Notes: generated from the letters alone by a model not told the origin. 64,000 bases of DNA from Chryseobacterium sp. (GCA_030146295.1 JASLCD010000202.1:9281-73280), one strand, 5' to 3'; shown: positions 35,055 to 44,336, counted from the first letter of the stretch. Numbers and translations are program-made.

Positions 35055-35936
35055 TCATGATACTGTTGATTTTTCTAAAAATATATCAACAGTATTATTA
35101 ATAGCCAGATAATGTAATGATTTATAATAGCGATACAGATAATCATATATTATCATCTCAAATATTCTTTGATTGGAGACAAACAATCTATTAATATTCA
35201 TATGAAAGAAACTTTTAAAGAAAGCCTCCACAGCAACCTCTAAAGTTTGATTCTTACTATGGTAAATAATATTTTGTAATATTAAAACCATCTCGTCAAT
35301 ATTGGAAATAACAGCTTCTCTTTCTTCCGCAAACTCTTCAGATTTTATAAAATCTATGAACTGCGGTTTAAAAGCTCTGTATTTTTTATCTAACTGACTG
35401 TTAAGTCTTTTATCTGCATTAAATTCCTTTTTAAAAGCTATATTATAACTGTGTAGCCATTCCGTCTTTTCATAAACAGAAAGATTAAGCTTATCTAATA
35501 GTGTATCAATATAAAATAGAGAAATAATGATTTTTTCTTCATCATCATAATCCAAACATTGTATGGAAAATTCACTATTTCTGTAAAATAATGTTTCTGC
35601 ATCTTCAATGGTATTTCTGCCATACCTTTCGATCTCTCTTTTGTAGATGTCTGTCTGAATAGACGAAATCTCACCACTGGCAACAAATTCCTGCAGAACA
35701 ACATTGATTCTTTCAAGAACTTTGTTATATTCTTCAGTGTTATATAAATTAAATCTTATTCTTAGATGTGGTTTAGGATCATTATAACGAATAAAAAACC
35801 ATTTTGATATATATTTTGCCTCATGAAGATAGACAACTAAAGGCATAATTACCTCTTCCAGAATCAGATCTGAAGTTTTTACACCTGTATAAATTTTCAT
35901 GTAAAGCCATTCGCTGCCAATAATAAATTGTCTCAT
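35055..35936 (-). CDS. Split LanB C-terminal elimination domain protein (thiopeptide-type/SpaB_C)
   Basis: The protein has 293 residues. It contains EWLYMKIYTGVKTSDLILEE, ISKWFFIRYNDPKPHLRIRF, EIERYGRNTIEDAETLFYRN, and a helical C-terminus. The W-F-F-I-R-Y-x-D-P-x-x-H-L-R-I-R-F motif and the E-x-x-R-Y-G are the hallmarks of the SpaB_C/TIGR03891 lyase domain. That domain removes glutamate from glutamylated Ser/Thr to leave dehydroalanine or dehydrobutyrine. It starts 12 bases after the dehydratase gene, so the two halves of a class I LanB are made as separate chains. Confidence 0.88.
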   Translation of the reverse strand: MRQFIIGSEWLYMKIYTGVKTSDLILEEVIMPLVVYLHEAKYISKWFFIRYNDPKPHLRIRFNLYNTEEYNKVLERINVVLQEFVASGEISSIQTDIYKREIERYGRNTIEDAETLFYRNSEFSIQCLDYDDEEKIIISLFYIDTLLDKLNLSVYEKTEWLHSYNIAFKKEFNADKRLNSQLDKKYRAFKPQFIDFIKSEEFAEEREAVISNIDEMVLILQNIIYHSKNQTLEVAVEAFFKSFFHMNINRLFVSNQRIFEMIIYDYLYRYYKSLHYLAINNTVDIFLEKSTVS

Positions 35937-35948
35937 TTCCCTTATTAA

Positions 35949-38141
35949 TTATTTTCCCTTTTCATTTTTATACATCGGGAAAATAAATTCACGCTTAAAA
36001 TTATCTTGAGTATTATATAAAAATTCTTCAATTATAATATATTCTTCATTCTTAATATGATCAATAAAAATTTTCAACAAATCATAATTTTCTAAATTAA
36101 GGGTCAATTTATGATCCGATTTTACCAGTTGTACCCATTGCGGGATGTGTCTTATTTTTCTCCACGCTTCAATTTTTGAAAACAGTAAGTCTTTCTGATG
36201 GACAGATAAGGAAAACTGTTTAATTTCTTTTTCTGTAATTTTCCACGAAGCTTTAGACAGAACAATATTATTGTATTCAACTCTAGGAAAAAAATGATAA
36301 ATATTTTTCAAATCTCCCCAGGTAAAATATAATCCTGACCTAAGTTTTTGAGATTTCAGATCACATAAAAAATGATAAATCGGTAGACTATTTGTTGAGT
36401 AATTATGAGCATTGGTTAGATATGGTTTAATTTCTTTATTAAATTTCTTTGACCGTAAAATGATTCTATCATTCTTTAAAGAAATATATAGATCATCTGC
36501 ATATATTTGATTTTCCCTGGGCAGCACAGATTGTGCTAAATACGGAATTTCATATTGCCGCAGTGTAGGCCGTCTTATCACATTGCCTATTCTGGCTTCC
36601 GGAAGATGAATAATTTCCGCCGTTATATCATCTGAATTTAGAGCTTCTTCTTTTTTTGCAATTGTGCTCGTTAAATCTTTCACTTCCGATTTCTCTGAAC
36701 AAAATCTCCCTAAAAGATTAGCAGCGCTCGCTCCTCCGCTTCTGTTTATATACAGTTTCTCTACATTATTTTCAGTATTTATTTCAGCTAAAAAAGATAA
36801 GGTCTCGGGTAAATTATCCCAATTTTCTACAAAATCTTTAAAATCATCATCTGTAAGCTGAATAATATGCTTATCCTCTACTAAAGCTTCTTGTAATTTT
36901 TCATTTAGAATTTGCTGAATCGGATTAAGTTCAATTTTTATATTTTGTTTTTTTTGAGATGATGGTAATGCTAAATCATCAAGATAAGTATGCAGCCCCT
37001 TAGCAGTCATATCTTGTCTATAACCAATCCCAACCTCTGTATCTAAAGCATACGTTAAGGGAACTTCCTGCCCTTCAAATCTTTCATAAAAGGCTTTTTT
37101 AAACTTCTCAAAATGATTATCACTGTTGTGTACTGTAATTTTATTTAAAAAGCTTATGGCTTTTTTCAGATCTTTCTTTAATTGAGGATTAACACTAAAT
37201 TCTCCTTTAAAATAAAGATCTGTCTGAAAGAGATATTTTTTTTCATATTCTGTTTGAAGTGATTTTATTAAATCTTCAATTTCAGAATAGAGAATAATTG
37301 AATTACCAATGTTAAAATCTAATTCGTACAGTCGTTTTTTTATCAAATGCAGAATTTCAACCTCTTTTACAGCTCCTATTTTATTCAATGTAAAAATCAA
37401 GGTATCTAAAAAATCTTTTCCTGATACATTTGCTTCAATCTCACTTACTAAAATTTGATTATCTATTAGTTCTTCTACAAATTCCTGAGCTTCAGATGGA
37501 GAGATATCCTCATTAGTGACGATTTCAGCAATCTGCCTTATAGTTTTACCTTGCTGTGAAAAAATCAATATTTGTTGTAACTCATGTGATTGAGCCACCG
37601 ATGAAATGATATATTCTCTCTTACCCCCAACATTTACATATTCTACATATCGGAATTTACGCCCTATTTTATAAATACTGTTATTCGGAAAAAATAATAT
37701 TTGTTCTCTAATTTCAGTAATTGTCAAAAAATATTGAGCCAAATTAACTAAGAAATGCATATCCAATTTTGTATCTCTTATAAAATCAATCTGTATTTCC
37801 TTGTTTATGTCACCATTGAAAGTGCCCATTCCAACACCAGAAAACAAACCAAAAGGAGTACAGCGGGTACTCATTCGGTTATAATATTTCAGGATGGTAT
37901 TTTTTAATTTTTGATTATGTTTTAAAGGCAGCTCTTTATTTGAAAGCCATTGAATAATTTCTTTGTGTAAATATGGTGATGCAAGGTAAATAGCTTCCTG
38001 AAAAATATCGTCAGCAGCTATTTTTTTTAATTCCTCATCTGAAATCTCTTCTTTATCAAACGTTTTAATGAAATTTTCATAGGTAAATAAAGGAGAACGG
38101 ACAATGAATTTTTCAAAAAACTGATATGGGAATCTTGACAT
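35949..38141 (-). CDS. LanB-type dehydratase, glutamylation domain (lantibiotic dehydratase N-terminal family)
   Basis: The protein has 730 residues. STRCTPFGLFSGVGMG at 91-106 is the R-x-T-P-F-G-L-F signature of PF04738. Further parts, such as TALDTEVGIGYRQDM-like ALDTEVGIGY, INRSGGASAANLLGRFC and RIGNVIRRPTLRQYEIPYLA, match the central and late family motifs. In class I lanthipeptides this domain transfers Glu from Glu-tRNA to Ser/Thr of the precursor. The elimination domain is on the next gene. The start is 2 bases after the oligopeptidase stop, so translation is tightly linked. Confidence 0.9.
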   Translation of the reverse strand: MSRFPYQFFEKFIVRSPLFTYENFIKTFDKEEISDEELKKIAADDIFQEAIYLASPYLHKEIIQWLSNKELPLKHNQKLKNTILKYYNRMSTRCTPFGLFSGVGMGTFNGDINKEIQIDFIRDTKLDMHFLVNLAQYFLTITEIREQILFFPNNSIYKIGRKFRYVEYVNVGGKREYIISSVAQSHELQQILIFSQQGKTIRQIAEIVTNEDISPSEAQEFVEELIDNQILVSEIEANVSGKDFLDTLIFTLNKIGAVKEVEILHLIKKRLYELDFNIGNSIILYSEIEDLIKSLQTEYEKKYLFQTDLYFKGEFSVNPQLKKDLKKAISFLNKITVHNSDNHFEKFKKAFYERFEGQEVPLTYALDTEVGIGYRQDMTAKGLHTYLDDLALPSSQKKQNIKIELNPIQQILNEKLQEALVEDKHIIQLTDDDFKDFVENWDNLPETLSFLAEINTENNVEKLYINRSGGASAANLLGRFCSEKSEVKDLTSTIAKKEEALNSDDITAEIIHLPEARIGNVIRRPTLRQYEIPYLAQSVLPRENQIYADDLYISLKNDRIILRSKKFNKEIKPYLTNAHNYSTNSLPIYHFLCDLKSQKLRSGLYFTWGDLKNIYHFFPRVEYNNIVLSKASWKITEKEIKQFSLSVHQKDLLFSKIEAWRKIRHIPQWVQLVKSDHKLTLNLENYDLLKIFIDHIKNEEYIIIEEFLYNTQDNFKREFIFPMYKNEKGK

Positions 38142-38143
38142 TT

Positions 38144-40318
38144 TTATTTTTTAATTTCCTTAAACTTATAATCAGGATGTCCTAATTGCCATAATGCAAA
38201 TGCAAAAGTATCGGCAATATTATCATATTTCTGAGCCACAGGAATATCTCCTCCATGACCTCCTTCATAGTCAATTTTCAAGAATATTGGATTTTCGGAA
38301 CTGTTTGCTGCCAAAAGTTTTGCGGCAAACTTTGTAGGCATCCAAGGAGAAACCCTCGGGTCATTAATTCCGGAAGTGATTAATGTAGCAGGATATTTTT
38401 CGCCCTTTCTAATCTGTTGATAAGCATCCATTTCTAATAGCGCCTTGAATTCGGATTCATTATTAAGTGAACCAAACTCTTTTGCGCTGTTCAAACCATT
38501 GGGAGTAAACTCCATTCTTGTTGTATTTACTACTCCTGCATCAATAATAGCAACTTTAAACAAATCCGGCCGTTCTGTTATTGCTCTACCAATAGTTATT
38601 CCTCCCGCACTTGCTCCCCAGATGGCTATTTTATTTTTTGAAGTGTATTTCTCGCTGATCATATATTCGGCACAAGAAATCAGGTCTTTCCAAGAATTCG
38701 ATTTTGTCATTTTATATCCTCCTTCATGCCAAGACTCTCCTTTCTCACCACCTCCTCTCACATGGGCAATGGCAACGATTCCTCCTTGCTGAACCCACAA
38801 CAAATAAGTCTTGGATAAATTAGGACTAATATTAGTTCCGTAAGCTCCGTAAGCATATATCAAAACTGAATTATCTGTGTTTTTCTTAACGTTCTTATCA
38901 TACATTAAAGAAACCGGGATATCCAATCCGTCGTGAGACTTTATGGTAATCTCTTCAGCAATAATATTTTTAAATTCAGGATATTCAATGATCGGAACGA
39001 TATTTTCCGGAATAAATTTATTTTGCAACGAGTCATATTTAAACCTCTCAGAATCGTTTTTCCAACCACTACAAACTACCCAAAAATCATTGGAAGCATC
39101 TCCTTTAGAAGTAATTGAAACATTTCCGGCAAGAAATGGTAATGGCAATAGGTTCTTGTATTTTTCTTTACATAAGTAAACTTTAGCTTCAACTCCATTC
39201 TTTGATGTGCTGAAAACAAATCCGTCTTTTAAATTGTGTAAACTTGTAATTACCTCATCGGCTATATTGGAAACTAATATTTTTGCATTTTGAAAATCGG
39301 GATTTTGCAATGATGTACTGTAAATTGCATTTGTTCCATTTTTTTCTGAAATGTAGATAAGCCGATCATCCTTTTCTATAAAATCGGTGATTTTATCTTC
39401 CTTTCTAAATAAAAATCTCCATTTTTTTTGAGAAAAAATCTCACCAATTGGCATATAATAAGTATCCTTAAATGTTGCAGCACCGGATATTTGCCCAAAA
39501 ATATATTTTGAATTTTTTGAAGATAAGCTAATACGAGGAAAATCCTCAGGGTTTATTTTAACCTCGGGATTATTTTGTCTTGACAGTATTATTGTATGTT
39601 TTTGAGAACTTTGTCCTATGGTATATAATACAGATTCCGTATCCTTTAAAAATAGTGGTGATTTGGGCTCGACAACTGGATAATATCTGTAAATAAAGCT
39701 GTTATTATCTGAAAGCCATGTGATACCTCCGCTATCAGAAGGCCAACAATTGGTAAGAATATCCGGCAGTAATTTTCCATGTGATCTATCATAAATTATC
39801 ATTTCGGAAATCTCTTTACCACTTTCCGTCAAAGCAATAACGACTTTTGAACCATCGTAGCTTGGTTTGATATAATTTATCTGATATTTTTTCTTGTTTT
39901 CTGGTCTAAAGTTTTCCGGATTGAAAACTTCTGTTTCTATTCCATTAAAGTGTATTCTATAAAAAAGTTTTGCTGTTTTTTCTTGTGGCAATCTTTTCAA
40001 ATAAAAATAAATATCATTATCTGTGATATTAAGCTGATTGATAGAAACCGACTGTTTCTTATCAAAGTCCTGCCTTTTATCAATATAAAATTGTCTGTTT
40101 GGAATATTCCTTAAAACGGATAATGAATATTTCGTCTGATCTTCCATCCATTTTGATGTTGAAGGATCATTCAGGTTTTCCAGATTTCTGTATTCATCGA
40201 CTATTTTTGATCCAAAATATTCATTATTTACAGGCTGGGAAATAGCTGGATTTGTCTTTTGAGCTTTCACTGTTGCACATAAAAATATCAGGAAAAAATA
40301 TAATTTATATATATACAT
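38144..40318 (-). CDS. Exported prolyl oligopeptidase (S9A) in the RiPP operon
   Basis: The protein has 724 residues. The signal peptide MYIYKLYFFLIFLCATVKAQ is followed by the N-terminal extension and a seven-bladed propeller. The alpha/beta hydrolase domain has the nucleophile Ser570 in GASAGG, Asp653 in SGINDPRV and His688 in GGHGGD. S9A enzymes cut after Pro in peptides of about 30 residues or fewer. Lying between precursor and dehydratase, it could trim or open the mature peptide outside the cytoplasm, or protect the producer. The precursor's core contains four Pro residues. Confidence 0.9.
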   Translation of the reverse strand: MYIYKLYFFLIFLCATVKAQKTNPAISQPVNNEYFGSKIVDEYRNLENLNDPSTSKWMEDQTKYSLSVLRNIPNRQFYIDKRQDFDKKQSVSINQLNITDNDIYFYLKRLPQEKTAKLFYRIHFNGIETEVFNPENFRPENKKKYQINYIKPSYDGSKVVIALTESGKEISEMIIYDRSHGKLLPDILTNCWPSDSGGITWLSDNNSFIYRYYPVVEPKSPLFLKDTESVLYTIGQSSQKHTIILSRQNNPEVKINPEDFPRISLSSKNSKYIFGQISGAATFKDTYYMPIGEIFSQKKWRFLFRKEDKITDFIEKDDRLIYISEKNGTNAIYSTSLQNPDFQNAKILVSNIADEVITSLHNLKDGFVFSTSKNGVEAKVYLCKEKYKNLLPLPFLAGNVSITSKGDASNDFWVVCSGWKNDSERFKYDSLQNKFIPENIVPIIEYPEFKNIIAEEITIKSHDGLDIPVSLMYDKNVKKNTDNSVLIYAYGAYGTNISPNLSKTYLLWVQQGGIVAIAHVRGGGEKGESWHEGGYKMTKSNSWKDLISCAEYMISEKYTSKNKIAIWGASAGGITIGRAITERPDLFKVAIIDAGVVNTTRMEFTPNGLNSAKEFGSLNNESEFKALLEMDAYQQIRKGEKYPATLITSGINDPRVSPWMPTKFAAKLLAANSSENPIFLKIDYEGGHGGDIPVAQKYDNIADTFAFALWQLGHPDYKFKEIKK

Positions 40319-40397
40319 GTTTTAAAATATAAAAACAAATAATAATATGCTGAATCAACATATTATTATTTGTTATACCATTAGTACAAAAAATCAA

Positions 40398-40562
40398 TTA
40401 ATCTGGACTTGTAGGATCTGTTCTTGTATCATCTCCATTTTCTAAACCCAGACCGGGGTTTCCTGGCCCCCCTCCTCCTTTAATTGAGCGAGGATTTATA
40501 ACTTTAGTAAGCTGTAATTTTTCTAAAGACAATTTTTTTTGACCTTCTTTCTTCTTCTTCAT
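40398..40562 (-). CDS. RiPP precursor peptide with GG-type leader and a Cys-free core
   Basis: From ATG 40562 the peptide has 54 residues. The in-frame TTG at 40598 overlaps the promoter and is not used. The leader is MKKKKEGQKKLSLEKLQLTK, then VINPRSIKGG. The K-K-L-x-L-x-K-L-x-L-x-K and I-K-G-G pattern is that of Bacteroidetes class I lanthipeptide and GG-leader precursors. After GG the core is GGPGNPGLGLEN, then GDDTRTDPTSPD: three Thr, one Ser, four Pro, no Cys. It is the first gene ahead of the oligopeptidase and dehydratase genes. Confidence 0.8.
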   Translation of the reverse strand: MKKKKEGQKKLSLEKLQLTKVINPRSIKGGGGPGNPGLGLENGDDTRTDPTSPD

Positions 40563-40595
40563 TTCTTTCAAATGATGTTTAAAATTTATGAGTTG

Positions 40596-40626
40596 CAAAG
40601 TAAATTATAAATTCTTCCTTAAACAA
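40596..40626 (-). promoter_or_regulatory. Promoter of the RiPP operon
   Basis: On the minus strand TTG (40624-40626), a 20-base spacer and TTACTTTG (40596-40603) fit the Bacteroidetes -33/-7 pattern with one mismatch. It lies 34 bases ahead of the precursor ATG. Confidence 0.6.
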
Positions 40627-40688
40627 AAACTTATACTCTGAATTTGTAAATTTCGAGTACGGAATTTATATAAACAACTGATAAATAA

Positions 40689-42344
40689 TCAACTATTTAT
40701 TTCGTTTTTATCAAGTGCTTTTATGAAATAAGAGGGCAATGTTCCTGTTATCTTGCGAAATGCATTGGTAAATGATTCAGAATTATTATATCCTGCATGG
40801 TCAGCAATACTTGAAATTGTATATTTTTGAAGCTGAGTATTTGTTCTAAGTTCTTCTACAATATAGTTTATTCTAAGTTCATTTAAGTATTGCGAAAAGT
40901 TCTTTCCTTTTAACTCATTTACCGATCGTGATAAATAGGCTCTGTTTGTATTCAGTTCTTTCGACAATATCTCTAAGTTCATATTTTTATTTAAAAAACT
41001 GTTTCCATTTTCAAATTCCTGTAATTTTAAACTTAATTGTTTAAGTTTTTCATCTGATAATTTCAATTTTGTTTTTTCTTTTTCACTATCAATCGTTTCA
41101 GAAATATCAAGATCAGGTTTTTCAATGGAAATAACTGGAGATGCTGACTCTGTTAATAACAGATCTGCTTTTTTCTTATATAATTTTACTTTCTTTCTGT
41201 TTTTTGCATATAAAAATAACAGAACTATTAATAATATACTTCCAATTCCCAGTAACCCAAATAGTTTACTGTTTTTTGAACTTAAGTCGTTAATTAATCT
41301 CTCTTTTTCCTTTAATAAAAGTGGTGTATCATACTTTTTATTAATATCATTAGAAAGTGTATTATTTTTTTTATATAAAATACTGTCTACAGTAAGCAGG
41401 CGTTCAATATAGTATAATTGTTTATCCTTATTATGGAGGTTTTTATAATAATCTATTAAAATCGGATAAACGTCCCTCAATTCTGAAGTGGCATCTTTTG
41501 TTTTTATGATAATGGAGTCTACTCTCTCAAATTTTTTTAAAAAACGCTCATTATTTAACTTCATGAGACATTTCCCCGAATAGTATTCGCTTAATGCTAA
41601 ATTTTGAGAGTCAAAAGAATTTTTATGTATTATTTCTGAAACCTTAGATAATATATTTAAGGACTTCGTAAAATTTCCTACAAAAAACTCATTAATACCA
41701 GAAATCAACAATAAATTTGAATACATTTTTGCATTTTTATTCTTTTCGTTTTTCTGAAATCCTAATTTCAGATATTGATTAGAAGTTTCAATTTCCTTAC
41801 GTTTGCTATAGGTGTATGCTAGTGCATAAAGGCATCTCACGTAATTAGAATTGTCTGATAAATTATTTTTTTCTAAGAAATCTTTATAATTTAAAAATAA
41901 ATTTAGGGCTTCGTCGTAGTTTTCCAACTCCAATTTCAACAATCCGATATTAAAATTAATGAGATTGTAATTTTTACTGTTCTTATCACTTACTTTTCTT
42001 GCTTCCAGATAATTATCCAACGACTTTGAATATTCTCCATTTAAGTAATAATAGTTTCCTTTGTAGGTATAGCTTTTAGATAAATATTGTAGATTATTTA
42101 ACCTTGTTGCAACCATAATTGTACTGTCTAAGTATGGGATCACTTTATCATCGTCAGAAAAACGAGACAGCAACAAATACCCGTCAGCTATTTTTGTGTA
42201 ATTGTTATCTTTTTTACCGTTAAAAATCAAATTATTTGCAAAAACTTTAGCTTGCATCGAATCTTTGGTGGCAAATTCTTTTATCCCTTGTGATAAAAAG
42301 AGGTTCTGGCAGAAAAGGAATAAAAAGAGAGAAATCCTAAGCAT
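40689..42344 (-). CDS. TPR-containing AraC-family regulator with membrane helix
   Basis: From ATG 42344 the protein has 551 residues; the alternative start at 42365 adds seven charged residues before the signal peptide. After MLRISLFLFLFCQNLFLSQG come several TPR units (for example KSYTYKGNYYYLNGEYSKSL). A membrane helix LFGLLGIGSILLIVLLFLYA follows near 365-385. The cytosolic end is an AraC DNA-binding domain (LEILSKELNTNRAYLSRSVN, then ISSIADHAGYNNSESFTNAF). This one-component plan is common in flavobacteria. It ends 126 bases ahead of the precursor ATG on the same strand and is the obvious candidate regulator of the RiPP operon. Confidence 0.85.
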   Translation of the reverse strand: MLRISLFLFLFCQNLFLSQGIKEFATKDSMQAKVFANNLIFNGKKDNNYTKIADGYLLLSRFSDDDKVIPYLDSTIMVATRLNNLQYLSKSYTYKGNYYYLNGEYSKSLDNYLEARKVSDKNSKNYNLINFNIGLLKLELENYDEALNLFLNYKDFLEKNNLSDNSNYVRCLYALAYTYSKRKEIETSNQYLKLGFQKNEKNKNAKMYSNLLLISGINEFFVGNFTKSLNILSKVSEIIHKNSFDSQNLALSEYYSGKCLMKLNNERFLKKFERVDSIIIKTKDATSELRDVYPILIDYYKNLHNKDKQLYYIERLLTVDSILYKKNNTLSNDINKKYDTPLLLKEKERLINDLSSKNSKLFGLLGIGSILLIVLLFLYAKNRKKVKLYKKKADLLLTESASPVISIEKPDLDISETIDSEKEKTKLKLSDEKLKQLSLKLQEFENGNSFLNKNMNLEILSKELNTNRAYLSRSVNELKGKNFSQYLNELRINYIVEELRTNTQLQKYTISSIADHAGYNNSESFTNAFRKITGTLPSYFIKALDKNEINS

Positions 42345-42387
42345 ATGATCATTTTCAAGAAACAAAAATACGGCTTTTTTACATTTT

Positions 42388-42753
42388 CAAGACAACAAAA
42401 AATACGCGCTACATATCAATGACTTAGCCAACATCCATTCCTCTGCATTTATAAATTCTATACAACAAAAATTATTTGCTGTGAATACCCGAATTCTAAA
42501 AAACGATCAAATACAAACTTCGGGATATGAATTGATTAATCAAATAAAAAATATTGTAGTCACATTCCTGGCAGCTACTTTTGTTGTACACGGAAAAATG
42601 ACTTTAGGGGAGCTGCTTAGTGTATCATATATTGTGGGACAAATGAATGCTCTGCTCACCAAAAGCCAAATAGCGCCAACTGAAAACAGTTGGCGCTATT
42701 TTTATATTTTTTATAATAAATCAGGTTATTATATATTATATCTGCTAAGATGA
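42388..42753 (+). pseudogene. Truncated peptidase/ABC exporter (LanT/PCAT-like), membrane-domain fragment
   Basis: The plus-strand frame reads NSIQQKLFAVNTRILKNDQI, then QTSGYELINQIKNIVVTFLA and KMTLGELLSVSYIVGQMNAL. This is the end of the transmembrane domain of a bacteriocin-type peptidase-ABC exporter, where G-x-M-T-L-G-x-L-L-x-x-S-Y-I-x-G-Q-x-N is characteristic. The N-terminal C39 peptidase and the ATPase are missing. The frame leaves the homology after QMNAL and runs straight into a terminator hairpin. It is the relic of a deletion and points to a former export gene for this locus. Confidence 0.7.
42668..42701 (+). terminator. Strong terminator inside the exporter remnant
   Basis: AAATAGCGCCAACTG (42668-42682), AAAA, CAGTTGGCGCTATTT (42687-42701), then TTATATTTTTT. 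The 15-bp stem is perfect. It probably ended the original exporter operon and now sits just behind the deletion junction. Confidence 0.85.
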
Positions 42754-42862
42754 TCCACCTGTACAAAAGTAATGCCTTGTGATACAGGAGCTGTATTTTG
42801 AGATCGCTAAGTTGAATTAAATTTTATAGTATTTTTATCTTCTTCACTACCTGTCTATTTTT

Positions 42863-44182
42863 CTAAAATAGCCTGTTGTGTAGTGATCTCAAAGCTTCTA
42901 CCTTAAAAACAGAAGGAACTAATAATGAAATATTATTTTCACTTCCTCCGTAGGAAATCATTCGTATTGGAATATGCTTCACTGCTTCAGAGACAATAGT
43001 TGCATATCCGTGATTATTTTTCCTGAAATCACCTACAATACATATAATAGATTGCTCACCATCAATTTCAACAGCTGAAAAGGTGTTTAGTTCTCTTATA
43101 ATTTCAGAAAGATTATCCGTGTGATCAATGGTAAGAGAAACTGCTACTTCAGAAGTTGTAATCATATCTATAGGTGTTTTGTATCGTTCAAAAATTTCAA
43201 AAACCTTTCTCAAGAAACCATAGGCCATCAGCATACGTGAAGATTGAATACGAATAGCCGTAATTCCATCTTTAGCAGCGATTGCCACAATTTGATTTTG
43301 ATTGGTAACCTCTCCAGAAATCAATGTTCCGACGGCAGATGGATTCATGGTATCTAATAACCTTACAGGAACATTATATTTTCTGGCAGGAAACACACTT
43401 TGGGGATGAAGAATTTTAGCCCCAAAATACGATAGTTCAGCTGCTTCATCAAAACTAAGTCTGGCTATAGATTTTGTATTCTGTACATATCTCGGATCAT
43501 TATTATGAAAACCATCAATATCTGTCCAGATTTGAATTTCTTCTGTCTGCAATGCTGCTCCCAGCAAGGAAGCGGTATAATCAGAACCTCCCCTTTGCAG
43601 ATTATCAACTTCACCCTGAGCATTTCTGCATATATATCCTTGGGTGATAAATAAAGTATCTTCCGGATATTTTGCAATTTCAACAGCCGCCTGTTTTCTT
43701 ATTTTATCAATATTGGGTTCCTTATCTTCATCAATTACCATAAAATCTAATGCTGATAATAATATAGAAGAAACTTCTATTTCCTTTAAGTATAAATGAA
43801 AAAGGGTGGTTGAAATAATCTCACCCTGTGCAAGAATAATACGTTCTGCTGTAGAAGAAAAATTTTTATGTTTGAACTGATAAAAAAGATCAAAAACCTT
43901 GTCAATAAAAGCTAAAGCTTCCAAAATTCCTTTTTCAGTTTTAAACAACTCATTTACAAATTTTATATATTTCTGCTCTAGTTCTTCAATATGCTTGTAG
44001 GCTGCTTCAATATCTTTGTTTTCATAGAGCTCAGATAATTTCACCAAATCATTTGTCGTACCTGAAACAGCTGACAAAACCACCAGATGTTTATCTGATT
44101 GCTGAGATGTGATTATTGGTAATAACTGTTCGATACGCTCCGGACTTCCTACTGAGGTCCCTCCAAATTTCAATACTTTCAT
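42863..44182 (-). CDS. lysC: Aspartate kinase, monofunctional
   Basis: The protein has 439 residues. MKVLKFGGTSVGSPERIEQL is the N-terminal ATP-binding motif, with LVVLSAVSGTTNDLVKLSEL next and the aspartate/ATP site in GRGGSD-type QRGGSDYTASLLGAAL. IQIWTDIDGFHNNDPRYV and the regulatory ACT region close it. There is no homoserine dehydrogenase domain. It makes aspartyl phosphate, the first step to Lys, Met, Thr and diaminopimelate. A Lys-rich leader and an attenuator-like hairpin lie upstream, suggesting feedback by amino acid supply. Confidence 0.93.
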   Translation of the reverse strand: MKVLKFGGTSVGSPERIEQLLPIITSQQSDKHLVVLSAVSGTTNDLVKLSELYENKDIEAAYKHIEELEQKYIKFVNELFKTEKGILEALAFIDKVFDLFYQFKHKNFSSTAERIILAQGEIISTTLFHLYLKEIEVSSILLSALDFMVIDEDKEPNIDKIRKQAAVEIAKYPEDTLFITQGYICRNAQGEVDNLQRGGSDYTASLLGAALQTEEIQIWTDIDGFHNNDPRYVQNTKSIARLSFDEAAELSYFGAKILHPQSVFPARKYNVPVRLLDTMNPSAVGTLISGEVTNQNQIVAIAAKDGITAIRIQSSRMLMAYGFLRKVFEIFERYKTPIDMITTSEVAVSLTIDHTDNLSEIIRELNTFSAVEIDGEQSIICIVGDFRKNNHGYATIVSEAVKHIPIRMISYGGSENNISLLVPSVFKVEALRSLHNRLF

Positions 44183-44211
44183 AATAAGATTAATTGTTAA
44201 TTTTTATCAAT

Positions 44212-44243
44212 AAAAAAAAAGAGCCTGTCGTGATGACAAGCTC
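44212..44243 (-). terminator. Attenuator-like hairpin in the aspartate kinase leader
   Basis: On the minus strand GAGCTTGTC pairs with GACAGGCTC (one G-T pair) around ATCAC, followed by nine T. It lies 30 bases before the lysC ATG and after the short leader frame, in the position of a transcription attenuator. Confidence 0.7.
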
Positions 44244-44279
44244 CTTTTTTATTTAATTTCTAACCAATAGGAAAATGAC

Positions 44280-44336
44280 TCACGACGTTGGACGTAAGTA
44301 CTGTTTCTTTCCTTTTTTTAAGTTAGATACTATCAT
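44280..44336 (-). CDS. Leader peptide for aspartate kinase attenuation
   Basis: An 18-codon frame reads MIVSNLKKGKKQYLRPTS. It has four Lys in six codons (residues 7-12), placed 37 bases before the attenuator hairpin. The promoter box TATATTTG lies 19 bases ahead of its ATG. In a Lys-controlled operon, ribosome stalling at the Lys codons would favour read-through. There is no alternative antiterminator stem that I can prove by eye. Confidence 0.5.
   Translation of the reverse strand: MIVSNLKKGKKQYLRPTS

Noticed and set aside
42736..42862. Second precursor-like core with Cys (SSCITRHYFCTGGSS in one minus-strand frame)
   Set aside because: A stop lies just upstream, there is no leader or start, and another frame of the same stretch reads equally protein-like; treated as chance or debris.
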